Shown here piece after piece: positions 33,001 through 46,240 of a DNA stretch of 64,000 nt. The number at the start of each line of letters is the position of its first letter. Positions within the stretch are counted from its first letter, which is position 1. A program made the position numbers and the translations under genes. The DNA is from Thunnus maccoyii (lineage: Eukaryota > Chordata > Actinopteri > Scombriformes > Scombridae). The stretch is from NCBI RefSeq assembly GCF_910596095.1, contig NC_056533.1:28432662-28496661 (forward strand), given 5' to 3'. The notes under the pieces are model-generated. The model did no database searches and had not been told where the DNA came from. It saw nothing but the letters and a program-made list of their open reading frames with translations.

Positions 33001-35838
33001 TATTTACTGTACATGTAAGCATGCTAATATTCTTTCTTTCTGTCTTTTTTACTTGACAATATCCATACAACATATACAAATACATGTGTACAAAAGGAAC
33101 AATCAGACCAGAACCAGAACAGTTCACATACTATGTAATTCAATACAATGTTATTTTAACTAACATTATCTTCTGTAGAATATAATAATATTCTAATATT
33201 ATTATGTTAGACTAAAGTCTCTGACAGGTCAATCTTTTCAACACACAATTCTTTTTTTTTTTTTGAAGTTTAACCTAGTTTTGTTAGAAATATGATAATG
33301 AAGATGATATTTCAACTATATCTTGTGATTACAACATATGCAAGCATATGGATTTTTACTGATGCTAAAATAATGTAAAATTGATATGATAATTCTTCAG
33401 AGTTTATATTTTTTTTCCCAATGTTTTGACTGGCAACAGCAGCAGTCACTGAGCTGTCATTTCCATGTAGAGACGTAACTGAACTCTCACACAGCCAGGA
33501 CACTGAAGAAAATGTCCTCTGGCAACACATAAATGGCCTCATTAGGTTTAAAATGTCTAATTCATAGAATTTAATGCAATGTCCACTGAACCCAATATTC
33601 ACAATAAATTGGATAGAGTTTTAAAAAATATGGTTAAAATTATAGGAAAATGTAAAGGCATGAAGAACTGTTCATTCCCATTACTGTTGCCTCTGTTTTG
33701 CTTGTTCTAAATCATCACTGTATGGTTTATTGTTTGCTGGGATGCACACAATAGATGGGATACATTTTACACTTTGTAGTATGTAGTTTGTATATTGTGC
33801 TCTTGGCAGCTCTGAGTGAGGCCCGTGATAGGTTACTGTCAATCTGCGGTGCCTCAAATTTGCTGCAACAGCAAGTTTACTGCAGACATGTCTATATACA
33901 GACTGAGCCTAGAGGCTATAGGCTAATCACTGTGAATGAAACAGACAACAGGCAGGCTTAGCATCCTGGAACCTCGCATTCAGCAAAATCTGTTCACTGG
34001 ACATTGTTCAACTACAGTATAGGCTCCTGCTGTAGGTTAACTCTGTAGGTTAACTTTTTCTGAGTATCTTCTGAGTTTAGAGTTCAGGAGTTTAGAGCCT
34101 CAGGGTTTATACTGTTTATACCAGTTTATACTTGAATGTGTTGCATTATATTTTACTTTTTGTGCTGCACTGCATACTAATCATCTACTAGGACATCTAA
34201 AACTGAGCAGGTGTGACGTTAAATTTAGTTTTCATGCTTATCACCCTTTGCAGATTAATCACACCTATCATCATAGAGCCATTGAGTTTACTGGTAAAAA
34301 TCTATGAGTGGTGTGTGGTGACCATTTTTAAACATTTTGACCCAACATAGATTGAATGGGATATTAAACATCCATTTAAATAAATTTGTGGTTTGGAGTC
34401 AGTGTGTAGACGTTACTTAAGGTAACAAAATAAATAAATACATAAGAAATTTGTCTTTACATTATGTTGTTTTGTTGTGCTTTAAAACAAACTGAGTTGT
34501 TGTGTTGAAGAATCATCCACAGGATTATTTTACAGGAAGTCCATCAAAGTCTTTTTTTCAGAATTTTTAATTTTTCCATAAACAGAGAGCTTGACAGTCC
34601 AGCGACAGCCTTAGTGAGTTTTTTGAAAACACAGCAGTTGTATATATGGCATGCATATATCAAAAATATACCCTTTTTTTTACTTACTTACCAAGAAAAC
34701 ATTACTTTGGACACAAAATAAGATCATAGACGACAATACGAGAAACACAAAGTATCACTTTGTTATTTTACAATGTTAAGTATGTTTTTGAGCTGTTGAA
34801 GAAGGTCTCCAATATTTAATTATCACTACCTGAAATTCTTTTGAAGTGGAGTTTGGCTCTCTGACCCCTATGAAATATACACAGATCAGCTTTTCTGTGC
34901 AGTAGTGAAGCCCCAGTAATCCACCATTACCTGTATGTCATGTGCAAAGTGTTGATATTGAGAATTAATCTATATATCTTATGTATATATTATATTCTCC
35001 ATGGTGTGACCTCAACACCTACATCAGGGTCAAATATCAAAGTCAGAACAAATGTTTATCCCGTGGTGTTATGCTCCTCTGTCAGGATGTCTTGACATGA
35101 TGAAAAAACTTTGTGGCTGGAGGTTTACTTTGATGACCATTCCCTGTCAACAGACATCCACAGCTCCGTGTTTTACCTCAGTCTCCTCTCTCATCCTCTC
35201 AGGCTGCACACTGCTCAGGCCACAGAGCCAGGCTGCGTCAAAACCTGCAGAAATAACCAAAGTAAGACCGGAAAAGCAAGGACAGACTTAAAAATAAGAG
35301 CTTAAGGCGTGCAGACTGGGTCCTGGAGACATAGTAGTATAGTTTTGATTCAATATATAGCCTACTGTGTGTTGTTTCCGTATGCTTTATTGTGATTTAT
35401 TGTAAGTTTTTTTCCCCAACATCATTGTTTTTGATTTGAGCCTATTTGACCGTGTTTCTTATTGTGAAAATGTTCAGCGGTGCTTCCTCTTGGTTCAGGC
35501 AGCTTTGAACCCTGCACGGAGGCAACCCATGATCGCAGACTCAACACGCATCCTCACACCACTGACCTGGGCTTAGCTGTGTCCTGCATGTGTGTGCATG
35601 TGTGTGCGTGTGTGAGAGGGAGTGTGAGTGATCCCCAGAAACCAGCAGCAGGATGGAGGATCTCAAGGAGAATCTGGGAACTTTGGATTGACGCCCGGGG
35701 ATAACGCGCGGTCGGCCTGAACCTTATCGGGTTTCTCGTGGATTTATATATTTGGATGTTGTCTGTTTCCCTCTTTCCCCTTTTTCTAGGCAGTGGGAAT
35801 TTACGCTTGGCTTACAACTCTTATTTCTGGCGTGCAAA

Positions 35839-36118
35839 ATGCCATTCGCCAAAAGGATTGTGGAGCCGCAGCTTCTGTGCAGGCACCAGATCCCCAACGA
35901 TGAAGGTCTGCTTTTCGAGGACCTGTGTGCCATCAGTAACGTGGTTCTGTCCCGGACCTTGCGACAGCTGTCCGACCTGGCCCGGCACGCCTGCTCCTTA
36001 TTTCAGGAGCTGGAAAACGACATCCTTAACACCAACCAGCGGGTCTGGGTCCTCCAGAACAAAATAGGCCAGATACAGCAGACTGCCAGTGCCCTAGACC
36101 CTAAAAAGGAGGCAGTGC
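35839..36118 (+). CDS. nhs: First coding exon of nhs (Nance-Horan syndrome protein, WAVE-homology domain)
   Basis: ATG at 35839-35841; the exon codes 93 residues plus one base and ends at GTGC|GTAAGT. The product begins [20 protein letters not shown] and continues through [51 protein letters not shown] and ALDPKKEAV. This is the N-terminal helical WAVE-homology domain of NHS proteins, which regulate actin and cell shape in lens and other epithelia. The heptad-rich helix is visible at residues 40-80. The frame continues as AV then a split codon, as NHS exon 1 should. As I recall, human NHS has a Pro/Ala-rich stretch after the LCR motif; here there are only about ten residues before the helical domain. 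NHS rather than NHSL1/NHSL2 is favoured by sequence and by linkage to ace2; nhsa versus nhsb cannot be decided. The remaining exons lie beyond 64000. Confidence 0.88.
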
Positions 36119-36239
36119 GTAAGTAGACCACCACAAGTGTATACCCACCTACCCCCTTTCCCCCTCCACCCCCCAAAAAATCATCTCATAATTTACACCT
36201 GAGCAAAATGTGATTTTATTCATTCATATCTTACATGTG

Positions 36240-36680
36240 TGCGCTCATGCTTCGAAGGGCGCCCACCTCAAAATTATTTTTACCCCGCACGCACGCCCGC
36301 CGTAGACGCGGACGCGCTCTCATCCCCCCCTCCCACCCCCCTTCTATTGAAATGTGTCACACGGTTGCTTTTCCACATCTGACCATCCAAGTATCACCGT
36401 GAAGCATTTTCACAGCGCAGGGTGTGTTGACTGCTCTTTCATTTGGCGGTCCAGACTCGGATGTGTGTGTCCGTCGACGAGGTGGTGGTGGTGGTGGTGG
36501 TGGAGGAGGGTGGGGGGTGGGGGGTCGGTGTGTGTTCGCAGGCAGCGCGGAGCGGAGCGGAGGGGCGTGTGTTGCCGCTGCATTGGCTCAGCATCGCAGT
36601 CTCGTTACTGCGGGTAGCGCACACCTGAAGCATCTTCGGCGGTGTTTTCGGGGCCACAAAAGGCCGCCTCGCTCATTCAA
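36240..36680. promoter_or_regulatory. GC-rich, CpG-bearing block after nhs exon 1 with G-quadruplex motif
   Basis: CpG-dense stretches (GCACGCACGCCCGCCGTAGA, then CGCGGACGCGC near 36288-36320; GCGCGGAGCGGAGCGGAGGGG near 36546) contrast with the AT-rich surroundings. A GGT repeat followed by GGGTGGGGGGTGGGGGG at about 36478-36527 has four or more G-runs of three, enough for a G-quadruplex. This is likely the downstream half of the nhs CpG promoter region. Confidence 0.5.
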
Positions 36681-36738
36681 GGTGTGAATACATGAAGTTC
36701 AGGGTCGAGTATCTGTCAGCTGTAAGGGTTTTGAGATA

Positions 36739-36743
36739 TGTGT

Positions 36744-36812
<69 letters not shown>
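36739..36812. repeat. (GT)n microsatellite
   Basis: A GT run of about 74 bases with one early interruption (TATG), 0.6 kb inside nhs intron 1. Confidence 0.95.
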
Positions 36813-37252
36813 GGGGTTTTCACAGGCGACTCCCCGTGCGCCAAACCCACCCTTTCCACATGCAGCGGCACCAACACAGCATCAATAATGAATCCAGATG
36901 TCCATGTCGCAGGGTAAATATGAACTGATCGTGACTAGATATTCAGGTAGCCTATCGCTGTAATTACAGTGCACGCGGCTGTGGACGGATCACATGAAAA
37001 AAAAATTTTTAAAAACCTGATTGGCATCAATGAAAGAGTAACAGCGCGCTCCGTACAGCAGCTACATATAATTTATGTCCTCTGCAGTCTCTTCAGTGAG
37101 GCTTTTGATGTTAGACGTCCGTTCAGTGATTTTATTTCAGTTCTGTGCGGTGGGATCCATCACTGCTGTAGGTTATCATAATCTGGGACAATCAAAGAGC
37201 ATTTTGGGGCCTAAAGCTACTGTAGGATCATGAACTCCCTCTTTAGATTTAA

Positions 37253-37269
37253 CCCCCCCCCCCCCCCCC
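37253..37269. repeat. Poly-C tract
   Basis: Seventeen consecutive C residues, followed by a short CA-rich run. Confidence 0.9.
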
Positions 37270-39325
37270 AACCTCAACCACACATACACACACACACCAA
37301 AGCATATGTGTCAGTGAGGCGGACCATGTCTTTATTACATAAAACTGTATTGCCTCTGTTTACACTTGTTTGCTGTGAATCTGGATGATTGAGGCTGTGA
37401 TAACCAAGACTACAGTGTCCTCTTGGAATTCAATTGTGTGAGAAACATTGTTTGTTACTGCTTGTTGCTGCATATTTCGTACAACAGACAAGGGACAGGC
37501 ATTTGAATTTCTATGCTGGAGCTCCTGCACAGTAACTTAGATAGAAACACACACACTGAACTAAACCCGTCAGCAACGCTAAACCTAACCAGTCTGTCTG
37601 TTACACCTGTTGTGCTCAGAAAACCCTGAAATATTGATTTGTTGACTGGATTGTGCTTCTACAGTACAGTATCCCCGAAGCCAGTCAAGGAATTCAGTAG
37701 CTACAAAGTAAGTATCACTTGTTCATGCATTTTCCTCGATGGAGCCCTGTCTGTGAATCTCAAAACCAAGAATGTGAAAGTGAACTCAAGCAATCAATTA
37801 AGACGCCTTGCTGTCTGCATTTTTAAGTGAGCTCTTTACTCCAGACCACAGTGGGTCCCGACCACCTTAAACTAGATTCTGAGACGTACATTTTTTCCCT
37901 TTTAAAGTTTTTTTGAGGGGTGTTTGTCCTTATTTGAAGTATGACTCTAATGATGGAGGATGTTGTAAAGATCCCCTACATCAAATATGTGCTTTGTGAT
38001 ATTGTCTATATAATTAAAAAATGACTTGATACTCAAAATTGGTCTATTTTTCAGACTTTCCTCTAATTTATATATTTTTTTGTTGTGAAATGCTTTAGTT
38101 TTACCTTTTCAGGCCTATTAAATGTATTAAAATTAAACAATCTCAGAGTGGAAACATTACTTTTCAATTGAACTGCTCACAACTTATAGACATTAAACCT
38201 ATGAAAGGGGATCATAAGAAGACACTGCCTTATATTAAAAGATAAGATATAATGATGGTGATATTATAATTTTTCTTAGTGCCAACAAATCTCATGGAAA
38301 AACCAAAACCAAGCCAGATATATTTTATTCCTCCATGCCATAGACTTCCATTGTTGACCAGAAACTGCTAAAAACCCGTCAACAGGCCATGCAGTTGAAC
38401 TGGGCAACATGTTCCTTCATTACAATAAACACAGGCAGTGTAGTTTATATTGAGTCAATTCCACATACACCATCCTGTTGCCCAAAAATACTCACCAGGG
38501 CGCCAAATGTGTGTTAATCTGCAGCTGAAAGAAGTCCCTAAATGCACTATGAACTCCAGTTTGAGTAGCGTTTGTTCAAATCTACAGTGCCCAGGTGTTT
38601 TAGGAAATTATTTACCCTTTCAAACTTGTTTTTAAAGATTAACATCATCAGTAGGAATAAATTAGTTTGGGCCTGTATGCCTTGGACGGGGTAGGGAAGT
38701 TACATAAACTAATGCATTATTGGTGGAGTCAAAGTGGTTTTAGTCTTTTCATTGGCTTTGATGTCAATAACAAAAATATACAATATTATAAAATTACACA
38801 AAATGAGAAAATACTCTTCTGATTGTGTGTCTGGGACTTCAATTGAGTTGCAAGGAGAGTTTGAGTCATCTGTAGGTCAATACTCATACTTGGATGCCCA
38901 CCAAAGTTTTGTTATTTTTATTCAGCTTTCAAAAGAGCTGTTATCTTTCCCTCTTGCCCTCAAATGGCAGCAATAACCCTGAGGAACTAAATATCTGTGT
39001 ACACACACACAGATTCAATGTCAGTGACAACAGTTTCCTCACTTCACTGTGGAGTGTATCACGATTTAAGGCAGTCAATATGGTGCTAACTTGGATTGAT
39101 CCTGGACATGGCAGTAGGCAGTGTTCAGATGGCGTTCAGACAGTAACTGTCACATTCAATGTGTTGGGTTGGACATTTCTCAAAACTTGTTGAAGCAGTC
39201 TGTACTAGTAGTGGTCTGTTAGCACTACCAGTCAGTGGTGTCTCTCCATTAGAGCTTGACTTTAGTGAGGCACTTCACTGATTGTACACATGAAGATCGG
39301 TCTACTCGTCTTGGAGCATATTAAT

Positions 39326-40062
39326 TAGTGGTGCAACGGATCGCAGTTGATCCATGATCTGTACGTATCACCCCCCATGGTTCGGCGCGCATGTGAACCG
39401 CGGATTAATTGCAAAATTTAATGTGTCATTTAAGACAAGTAAACAAACTGCTGTAAGAACCAGTCATAGACAGACAGCGCGTCACTAACAAGGATTTTGA
39501 AGAGCAACGACCAAACCAGCATTTGACGGGTCCACAGTGATATCTGCAGGTATGTTTACACGCTGTGTAAACTGAGCTGCTAATTAGCTATGTAGCTGCT
39601 AACTGCTTTTAGTGGTGCACTTTTCCCCAGTGAATGTTTGTTTGGTGGCTCATTCAACAAGCTAAACTGCAGGACAAGACGTGTGTTCATGTTTTGTAAG
39701 TTATCAAGTTTTGATGATGTGGACACAGGCTGTTGTTTCATTCACTACCATGTTTAAAAGAGGAAGGTATCAGGCGTCATATTGCAATTTAATTTAACAA
39801 TTGAGCATTGAATATTTTATATATTTTAAGATTTTATTTAAACATTGGACATCTTGAATATTGTTTTCATTTAAAACCATGGGCAAAAGTTCCTTGCTGT
39901 AAGTGTTTAACAGAATATATGGAAAGCAAAGTTTTATTTGTTGCCCCCCCCCCCCTTTTTTTTTTTTTTTTGCTAATCCGAAAAGTGATCCGATCCGTGA
40001 CTCAAATCCATGATACGATCCGAACTGTGAGTTTTGTGATCCATTGATTCATTGTACCCCTA
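39326..40062. mobile_element. TIR element, hAT-like
   Basis: The left end (TAGTGGTGCAACGGATCGCA, then TGATCCATGATCTGTACGTATCA) is inversely related to the right end (CGATCCGAACTGTGAGTTTTG, TGATCCATTGATTCATTG and TACCCCTA). Other paired blocks are GATCCGATCCGTGACTC and GAACCGCGG. It is about 740 bp, lacks a transposase frame, and contains a C12-T16 tract at 39944-39971. Confidence 0.7.
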
Positions 40063-43000
40063 GTATTAATTGGCCTCAGAAAACAGTTGTAATGTCTTCT
40101 GTGGCGCCCTAGGGAGCTTTTTAAAGTCTGAGAAAATCTGAAGTTATCTAAGATTGAGCTTGAGACTCCAACTGTGTTGCAAACTGGGGTAGTGCAGTTT
40201 GAAAGACAAAGGCATGTACCAGTCAGGGATGGTTTAATGATGAAAAGAAGCTATGGAGTTGCATTATGGGAAGTGAAGGATCCAGCATTTTTGGAGCTTG
40301 ATCCTCCAAAGAGCCTCCAAGACTAAAAGTCTGGATATGTCTTCCTCTGCTGTTTCAATTTGATTTGGACCATTTTTATAAAGTCTGTCTAGAGTCCCCC
40401 AACTTTATGGAAGTTCAATCATAAATCATTGGAGTTCCTGTTTACCTGTGCTCTGTCAAAAAGTCCACTACAATCAATTTTCAGCTTGTTTGATCTTTAA
40501 TTCACACTGCCCTGTTGTTCCATTATTTCGTACTTGAGTATTTCTGATCTGGAAATTGAATACATGGTATGTTTTTCTGTCTTGAGTTACACAAACGCAG
40601 ATACGAATGCCACCCTAAAGCAAAAAACTAAACAAAAATGAAGCATAAGTAGCTGATCCCAGACATCTTGATGAAGAGCTCTTGGTCATACGAGCCACTG
40701 ACAGAAGTTTTCCAATGTAATACTTCAGAAAGAAGAGGGGTTAATTATTAAGACTTGACACACCAGATGGATTCAAAGAACTAGCACTAGTCAGTCACTT
40801 TTCTTTATTCTTGATTTGCTTCATATCAATAGATACAGTAAAATGGCAACCATATTCACAAAGCATGCATGGATCAGAAACAGGTTTATTGCCCAGTAGG
40901 TTTGCACATACAAGGGATTCGCCTTGATGTTGTGGTGCATTGCAATCAAAAAATAGAGGGTAAGAGAAAATACAAGTGCCACATAAGACAGGTGATCATA
41001 TATAATATAAATACGATTTTACAATAAAATATAAGTAAGGAAAAATATATTCTATGTGAGTGAAAAGAGATGTTAGGTTTAAACAAAATATATTGTACAA
41101 AGACATACAATAATGGTGGGCAAGATGTATCAAAAACATGAGTTGAAATAGACAACAGTGCCCACCGAGAGTTATCAACCACCTCTGCAGCTCTGTGCAG
41201 CTTTTTAGCTTCTTTTAGCTCATTGTTTCGATTTCACTATCCACTCATTGACTGTATGTTTCAGTCTTGCTGCTCTAATCAGCCCCGTTTCCATCAGCAG
41301 CAGCAAAGAGCTCTGTTACACCTTTCAGTCACACCTCACGCAACCTGCCCAGCACCAAACTGAAGACGAAGTTGTTGGTGAAGAGCAAAACATGTAACAG
41401 CTCCTAAAAGTGCCGTATAAATTCAGTAAATTTGTTTTGTGTGCACCCTTCAAACAGTGGTCCAAACTTTCACCCTTATTTCTTATCTTTGTATCATGTA
41501 AGTGGCACAATTACAGTTTCAAAAAGCCCTTCAGTTATTCAGATGGAACCTGAGGCATATTTTGGCCTCACATCAATCAAGCAAATTTACCACTGGACTG
41601 TTTTTACAGTTTATTCATCCCAACAGCCAATATACGGACTACACAGACATTAGTCAGCAACTTCGTGAGGACAGGACTTCTGAGATGCTGCAGTCACTGG
41701 GCCCGGCTATTGTTGGTCAGCTCTAAAAAGCTAGCTGCTAATTAAATCACAGGTACTTGTTTGCTATTTCAACAGTACACAAGATACAGTATGTATTTAT
41801 GACAGCTTTAGCATTTTGGAAGCCACCTTTTATGAAGCAAGGCTAGCTTTTTCTAGTTGACTCAATTGTTTGTTCTGAGCTGAACTAATTCTGCTTTCAT
41901 GTCATATCGTACAGATAGTAGCTTAGTAGAAAAACCTGTTCACATCAACCCCCTAGATGTTGTTTAAAGTTTCTAACAGTTATGCTATTTACTATTTAAT
42001 TGGAAAAAAGAATTACAGTATGGAAGTATCAATAATTTGGGGGCAAAATGGCTGCAAATATTTAAAATTGAGACAATTCAACTAATTAAAAAGAAGCTAA
42101 ACACGTAGTTTCACTTCACACACTACAAATATGTAATACAATTTTAAAAATGGCACATTTAGGCATATTTTTCCTCATTTCTGGTGTGACGACAAGGCAA
42201 CAATGGGGGTAATCGACTTGGAATATTGTGTGAATGCTCCTAAGTCAGAATTAGAGTATTTAGAGTTGTTATTTATTATTATTATATCATTATATTCTGC
42301 TGCATGAATTAAGCTACAATTAATTACTCGGGTATAAAACTACTGACATTCAGCGTAGGGTGACAGGTTTGGGATCTAGGAGCAGAAACCCACAGTATCA
42401 CTGACTGTCCAGGCACTGACCACACACATAAGGTGGAAGGAATTTTGAAATATTGGTCTCTAGCAAATATATTGTACTGCTCTGGTAACACTGGTTTCTT
42501 CCTGGTAAGCCATTAAAGCAAATTTGACTTTGAATTTGAATTTGAGAGAGTATGGCCTGTGGCGGCAGGGGACTGCTCTATCTCGCTAGTCTGCATAGTA
42601 AAAGTAGAGGGATGCCTGCTTTAACCTTTCAGCAGAGGTTAAAGCAATCATAGCTTTTTACTTGCTATTTTTTGTGGTACAGCTAGCAACAACTCAGGAG
42701 CACACAACATCATGTTGTTGAAACTGTTTCTTATGGGCAAAATGAGATTAGAGAAGGATAGAGAGACGGAGAGCTAACAGTACAGTGTGTGAGCCTCAGT
42801 GTTCTGGAGGTAAATGGATTTTTTTTTTGTCTCTCACTTGCAAACACACACACACACAAACTGTCCTACTGTAGAAGAAACAGACATATTTACCAACTTC
42901 ATATTGTGCTACTGGTCAGCAGCCTTAATCTGTTCAGTGTGTTTCTGTGTGTGGTTCAGGGATCTGATTTCAACCACACAAGGCAAGTTAGGATGCGCTC

Positions 43001-43331
43001 TGTCCAGGCACATCTTGTCTGTCTCACACCTAACCACTGACACACACACACACACGCAACACACACCATGAGCATCAATTCAGATGTTTTCAGAATCCGA
43101 TATGTGAGAAGATTTATGTGCTCTTGTGTCTTTCTTCAGGCCTTCTTCAATGGCCCTCTGTCTTTGCATATCTGTGTCCATTCTCCTCCTCCTCCTCCTC
43201 CTCTCCATCTATACCTCGTCCCTCACTGCCCTACTTTCCCCATCATCATCAGCATGGAGAGACTTCTGCCTCTTGACAGCATATTTAATGTTTAATGCAC
43301 TTTGATTTCCACCCAGACACTTACAAGCCTG

Positions 43332-43400
43332 AGAGGAGAAGAGAGGAGAAGAGAGGAGAAGAGAGGAGCGGAGCGGAGAGGAGAGGAGAGGAGAGAGAGA
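43332..43400. repeat. GAGAGGA-type purine repeat
   Basis: Repeats of GAGAGGAGAA then GAGAGGAGC and GAGAGGA units form a 70-base homopurine tract. A similar AGGAG run lies at 49556-49587. Confidence 0.9.
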
Positions 43401-46191
43401 TAAGGGAGGGCCCTGTTGTGAGAATTGATGAAAAAATAAAAGAATGAAAAATGGTCAACAATATGAATAAAAATGGCAGTAGAAGAGATTAACCAGAATT
43501 TATATATAAAAAAACAACCTAAAGGTCTAATAAAGCCCCACCAGTGGCCCCTATAGGTTTGTATTCTGGACCAAAGTGAACGCTAGCTTACTGGGAACAC
43601 TGACTGGTGCCTACCTGGGCTACTTTAACTAAATTGTGCTAACAGGGCATGTATCGTAATCAACTAACATTAATCTCACCAAAATATTGAGACAATAATC
43701 CGACTCACTGTGAGTCCCAGAGCTTGGGGGAAAACAGGTTGGCCAACTGTCAATCCCAGCTGTCAATCAACGCTCACACAGCAGACATCAAAGCTACTAC
43801 AAGTCTTCAAATCTTAATAATGGAGCAATAATTTCCAAAATGACCACCAGCACAGTTATTAGAGGACCTGAATTTAGAGAATGACAGAATGATGAATTGT
43901 TGAAAATAATGATTGACTTAGTATTTCTAGAGAGAAGTTGACACTATTTTGAATGAGAGCCAATTGGAGCCAGGGATGTTTTGGGGCCAGCATCTAGCGG
44001 CCGTCAATGGCATTGACCGTTAAGGGACTTTAGCATCAGCCTCAGCCTCAAGCCATGGTAGTCGCCTCTCGGTTTTTCGGCCTACAAGTTTCTGATTCAA
44101 GAGATTATTCAGACTGAATACAACATGAAGCAAGTTGAAAAAAGGCTCAGTTATCTTGTCCTCCCCTAACACTCATTTGGCAAAGGCATTGCCGCTGAAA
44201 GCCCTCACACTGAATGAAACAACGCAAACACAACAACCAAAACCTGCCCTGCAGGTATCTACAGCGGGGCTCATGTTCACCTCTTGCATCAAGTATAAAT
44301 CCACATCAACTACGAAGAAAACATCCTGAGCATCACACAAATTCAAGTATTTATCTCTCAGTTTTCATAATCAGCACCACTAGGCCAAATCTACACTTAA
44401 AAGGAGACCATTCATTCATGTGGGCAGTCAGCCAATCAGAGCCACAGGAAGACACTAATCCGTGTGTGCAGTGGGTGAGCAGCTTTAATTGAAATGCATG
44501 GGCCACTTATTTAATGTTTGATACATACACAGGAGTATCTGAATGAAAATGGCTCATCCTCTGATGAGTCTGAACGTGATTATTTGATTTAATTAATTTA
44601 TTATATTAACACAGCATATGATTTTTGATAATTTGTGTACAGAGAGAAATTTTAAGATCCCAGACTGACACTTCCATCATCAGTGTGAAGCCTGCAGGTC
44701 AAAATAAAGAAGGAAGTAGTGGAGAGACTCAAGAAAGGAAGGATTTAAAGATTATTTTAATTGCATTTTGAACAAGAATAGAGTTGGAGAAATCTCTCCT
44801 TCTATCTCTATCTTTCTTTCTCCTATACTGTGTATCTTTCTGCTGTGGTTATGTGTGTGTATGACAGCAAGAAGACGAGGAAGAAATACACACGAACGGC
44901 TCAACTAAATCAAAGCATATGGTCAGCATATGTCGATTTGGGTTACCACACGGACATGTGGGCATGACATGTGGGGTGGTCATGAGAGAGGGATGTGATG
45001 GCATTGCGTGCGCAGCGATGTAAACTCACTGTCACACGCTGTTATTATATTTACACAAGACAACAGAGTAACATTGCCCAGCTGCAGCCCTGCTTGACTT
45101 ACACATACAGTTTACTTTATTCAGCTCCTCAGAGTCTCCTATGGAGAGTAAAAATCATCACTGAACATTTTCTGTTTTCATGGCCCAATTACCTCTATGC
45201 TAATTTTGGCTGAAGTGATTCCACTGCCTCATATACAGAAACACACACACACACACACGGATAGAGTTGACATGCTTTCAGATCAGCCTTCTCATACCAG
45301 CAGGTGAACACTCACACATAGCCTCACACAAATATGAACACACTTGAAAATGCATGCACGCATGCACACACACACACACACACACAGAGGCATTACACAC
45401 ACACACAACCCCGCTGAACTCTGTGAGCCTCTTCTTTCAGTCTCTCATGTTATCATTTGAAATTCCGCTTTAAGTGCCCCTGTCTGTGTTGCTGTTGCAG
45501 CTTGCAATAAAACATGCATGCAGAACTTCTTGGTCTGTACTTCACAGCACTCGGCTGGATGGATGGCTGGCATGGAGACGATTCCTCGTCTGTGAAAGCT
45601 GGCCTCTGGCTCTTTCATTTTGTTGTAGTTCTAAGGCTGTGCAGTTATGACAAAAATAAACAAACTACCCCAAACTGATTATTTGGCTCATATCATCAAA
45701 GAGACAATACTGGTACTAGCAGAGACTAAACAGCACCTCTGTCTAATATATTTTGAGCAAATGGTTGCTGTCAGTGATAAGGTGTGTGGTCAAATACACT
45801 GACATATAAAACATACGTAGTAAAAGAAAACCTTGTGAAAAATTGCAACATGAGCGTAAGATGTAGGACTATGCATTGAGTACATTTTAAAGAGTTATAT
45901 AGCTACAATAATGACTGTGGAAGAGAGAAATGTTTTCTCAAATATGCTGGCACTCTGATGTCGTAAGAATAAGATATATTTGCATATTTGAATACAGAAG
46001 TATCTGTAAACTTGTGTTTGTTCAGATAAAATGCCTGTAAGTGCTTATCTTCATTTTAAATCAGGGTTTACATGCAGATGTTGCCAGTCCTCCAGCATAC
46101 ATAGAATAAACCATGTTTAACTAAAACTCAGCATCTGTGACTTTCTGCACAGGAATTTTCTTCAACAAGTTATGTTCTTTTGTGTCGCACT

Positions 46192-46240
46192 TAAAGGGTC
46201 AGTTCACCCAAATATTAAAAAAATCTGTTTACTGTTAACA
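46192..46240. mobile_element. Terminal fragment of a fish MITE
   Basis: TTAAAGGGTCAGTTCACCCA followed by AATATTAAAAAAA matches the terminal sequence of an abundant teleost element. No partner end was found, so only a fragment is claimed. Confidence 0.4.

Larger units (their letters stand above)
31188..35838. other. Spacer between ace2 and nhs, which diverge
   Basis: The ace2 promoter is at the left edge. The middle (32580-33000) is foldback and Tc1-like repeat sequence. From about 35460 the base composition becomes GC-richer and probably holds the nhs 5' UTR and promoter. A strong acceptor-like tract (TCTTTCCCCTTTTTCTAG) ends at 35789, so the nhs start exon may be spliced to an upstream untranslated exon. 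No other coding exon was recognised. Confidence 0.5.

Noticed and set aside
36354..36687. Overlapping frames of 60-90 codons after nhs exon 1
   Set aside because: The GC-rich, stop-poor block gives chance frames; poly-Gly/Trp/Val pieces come from the GGT run.
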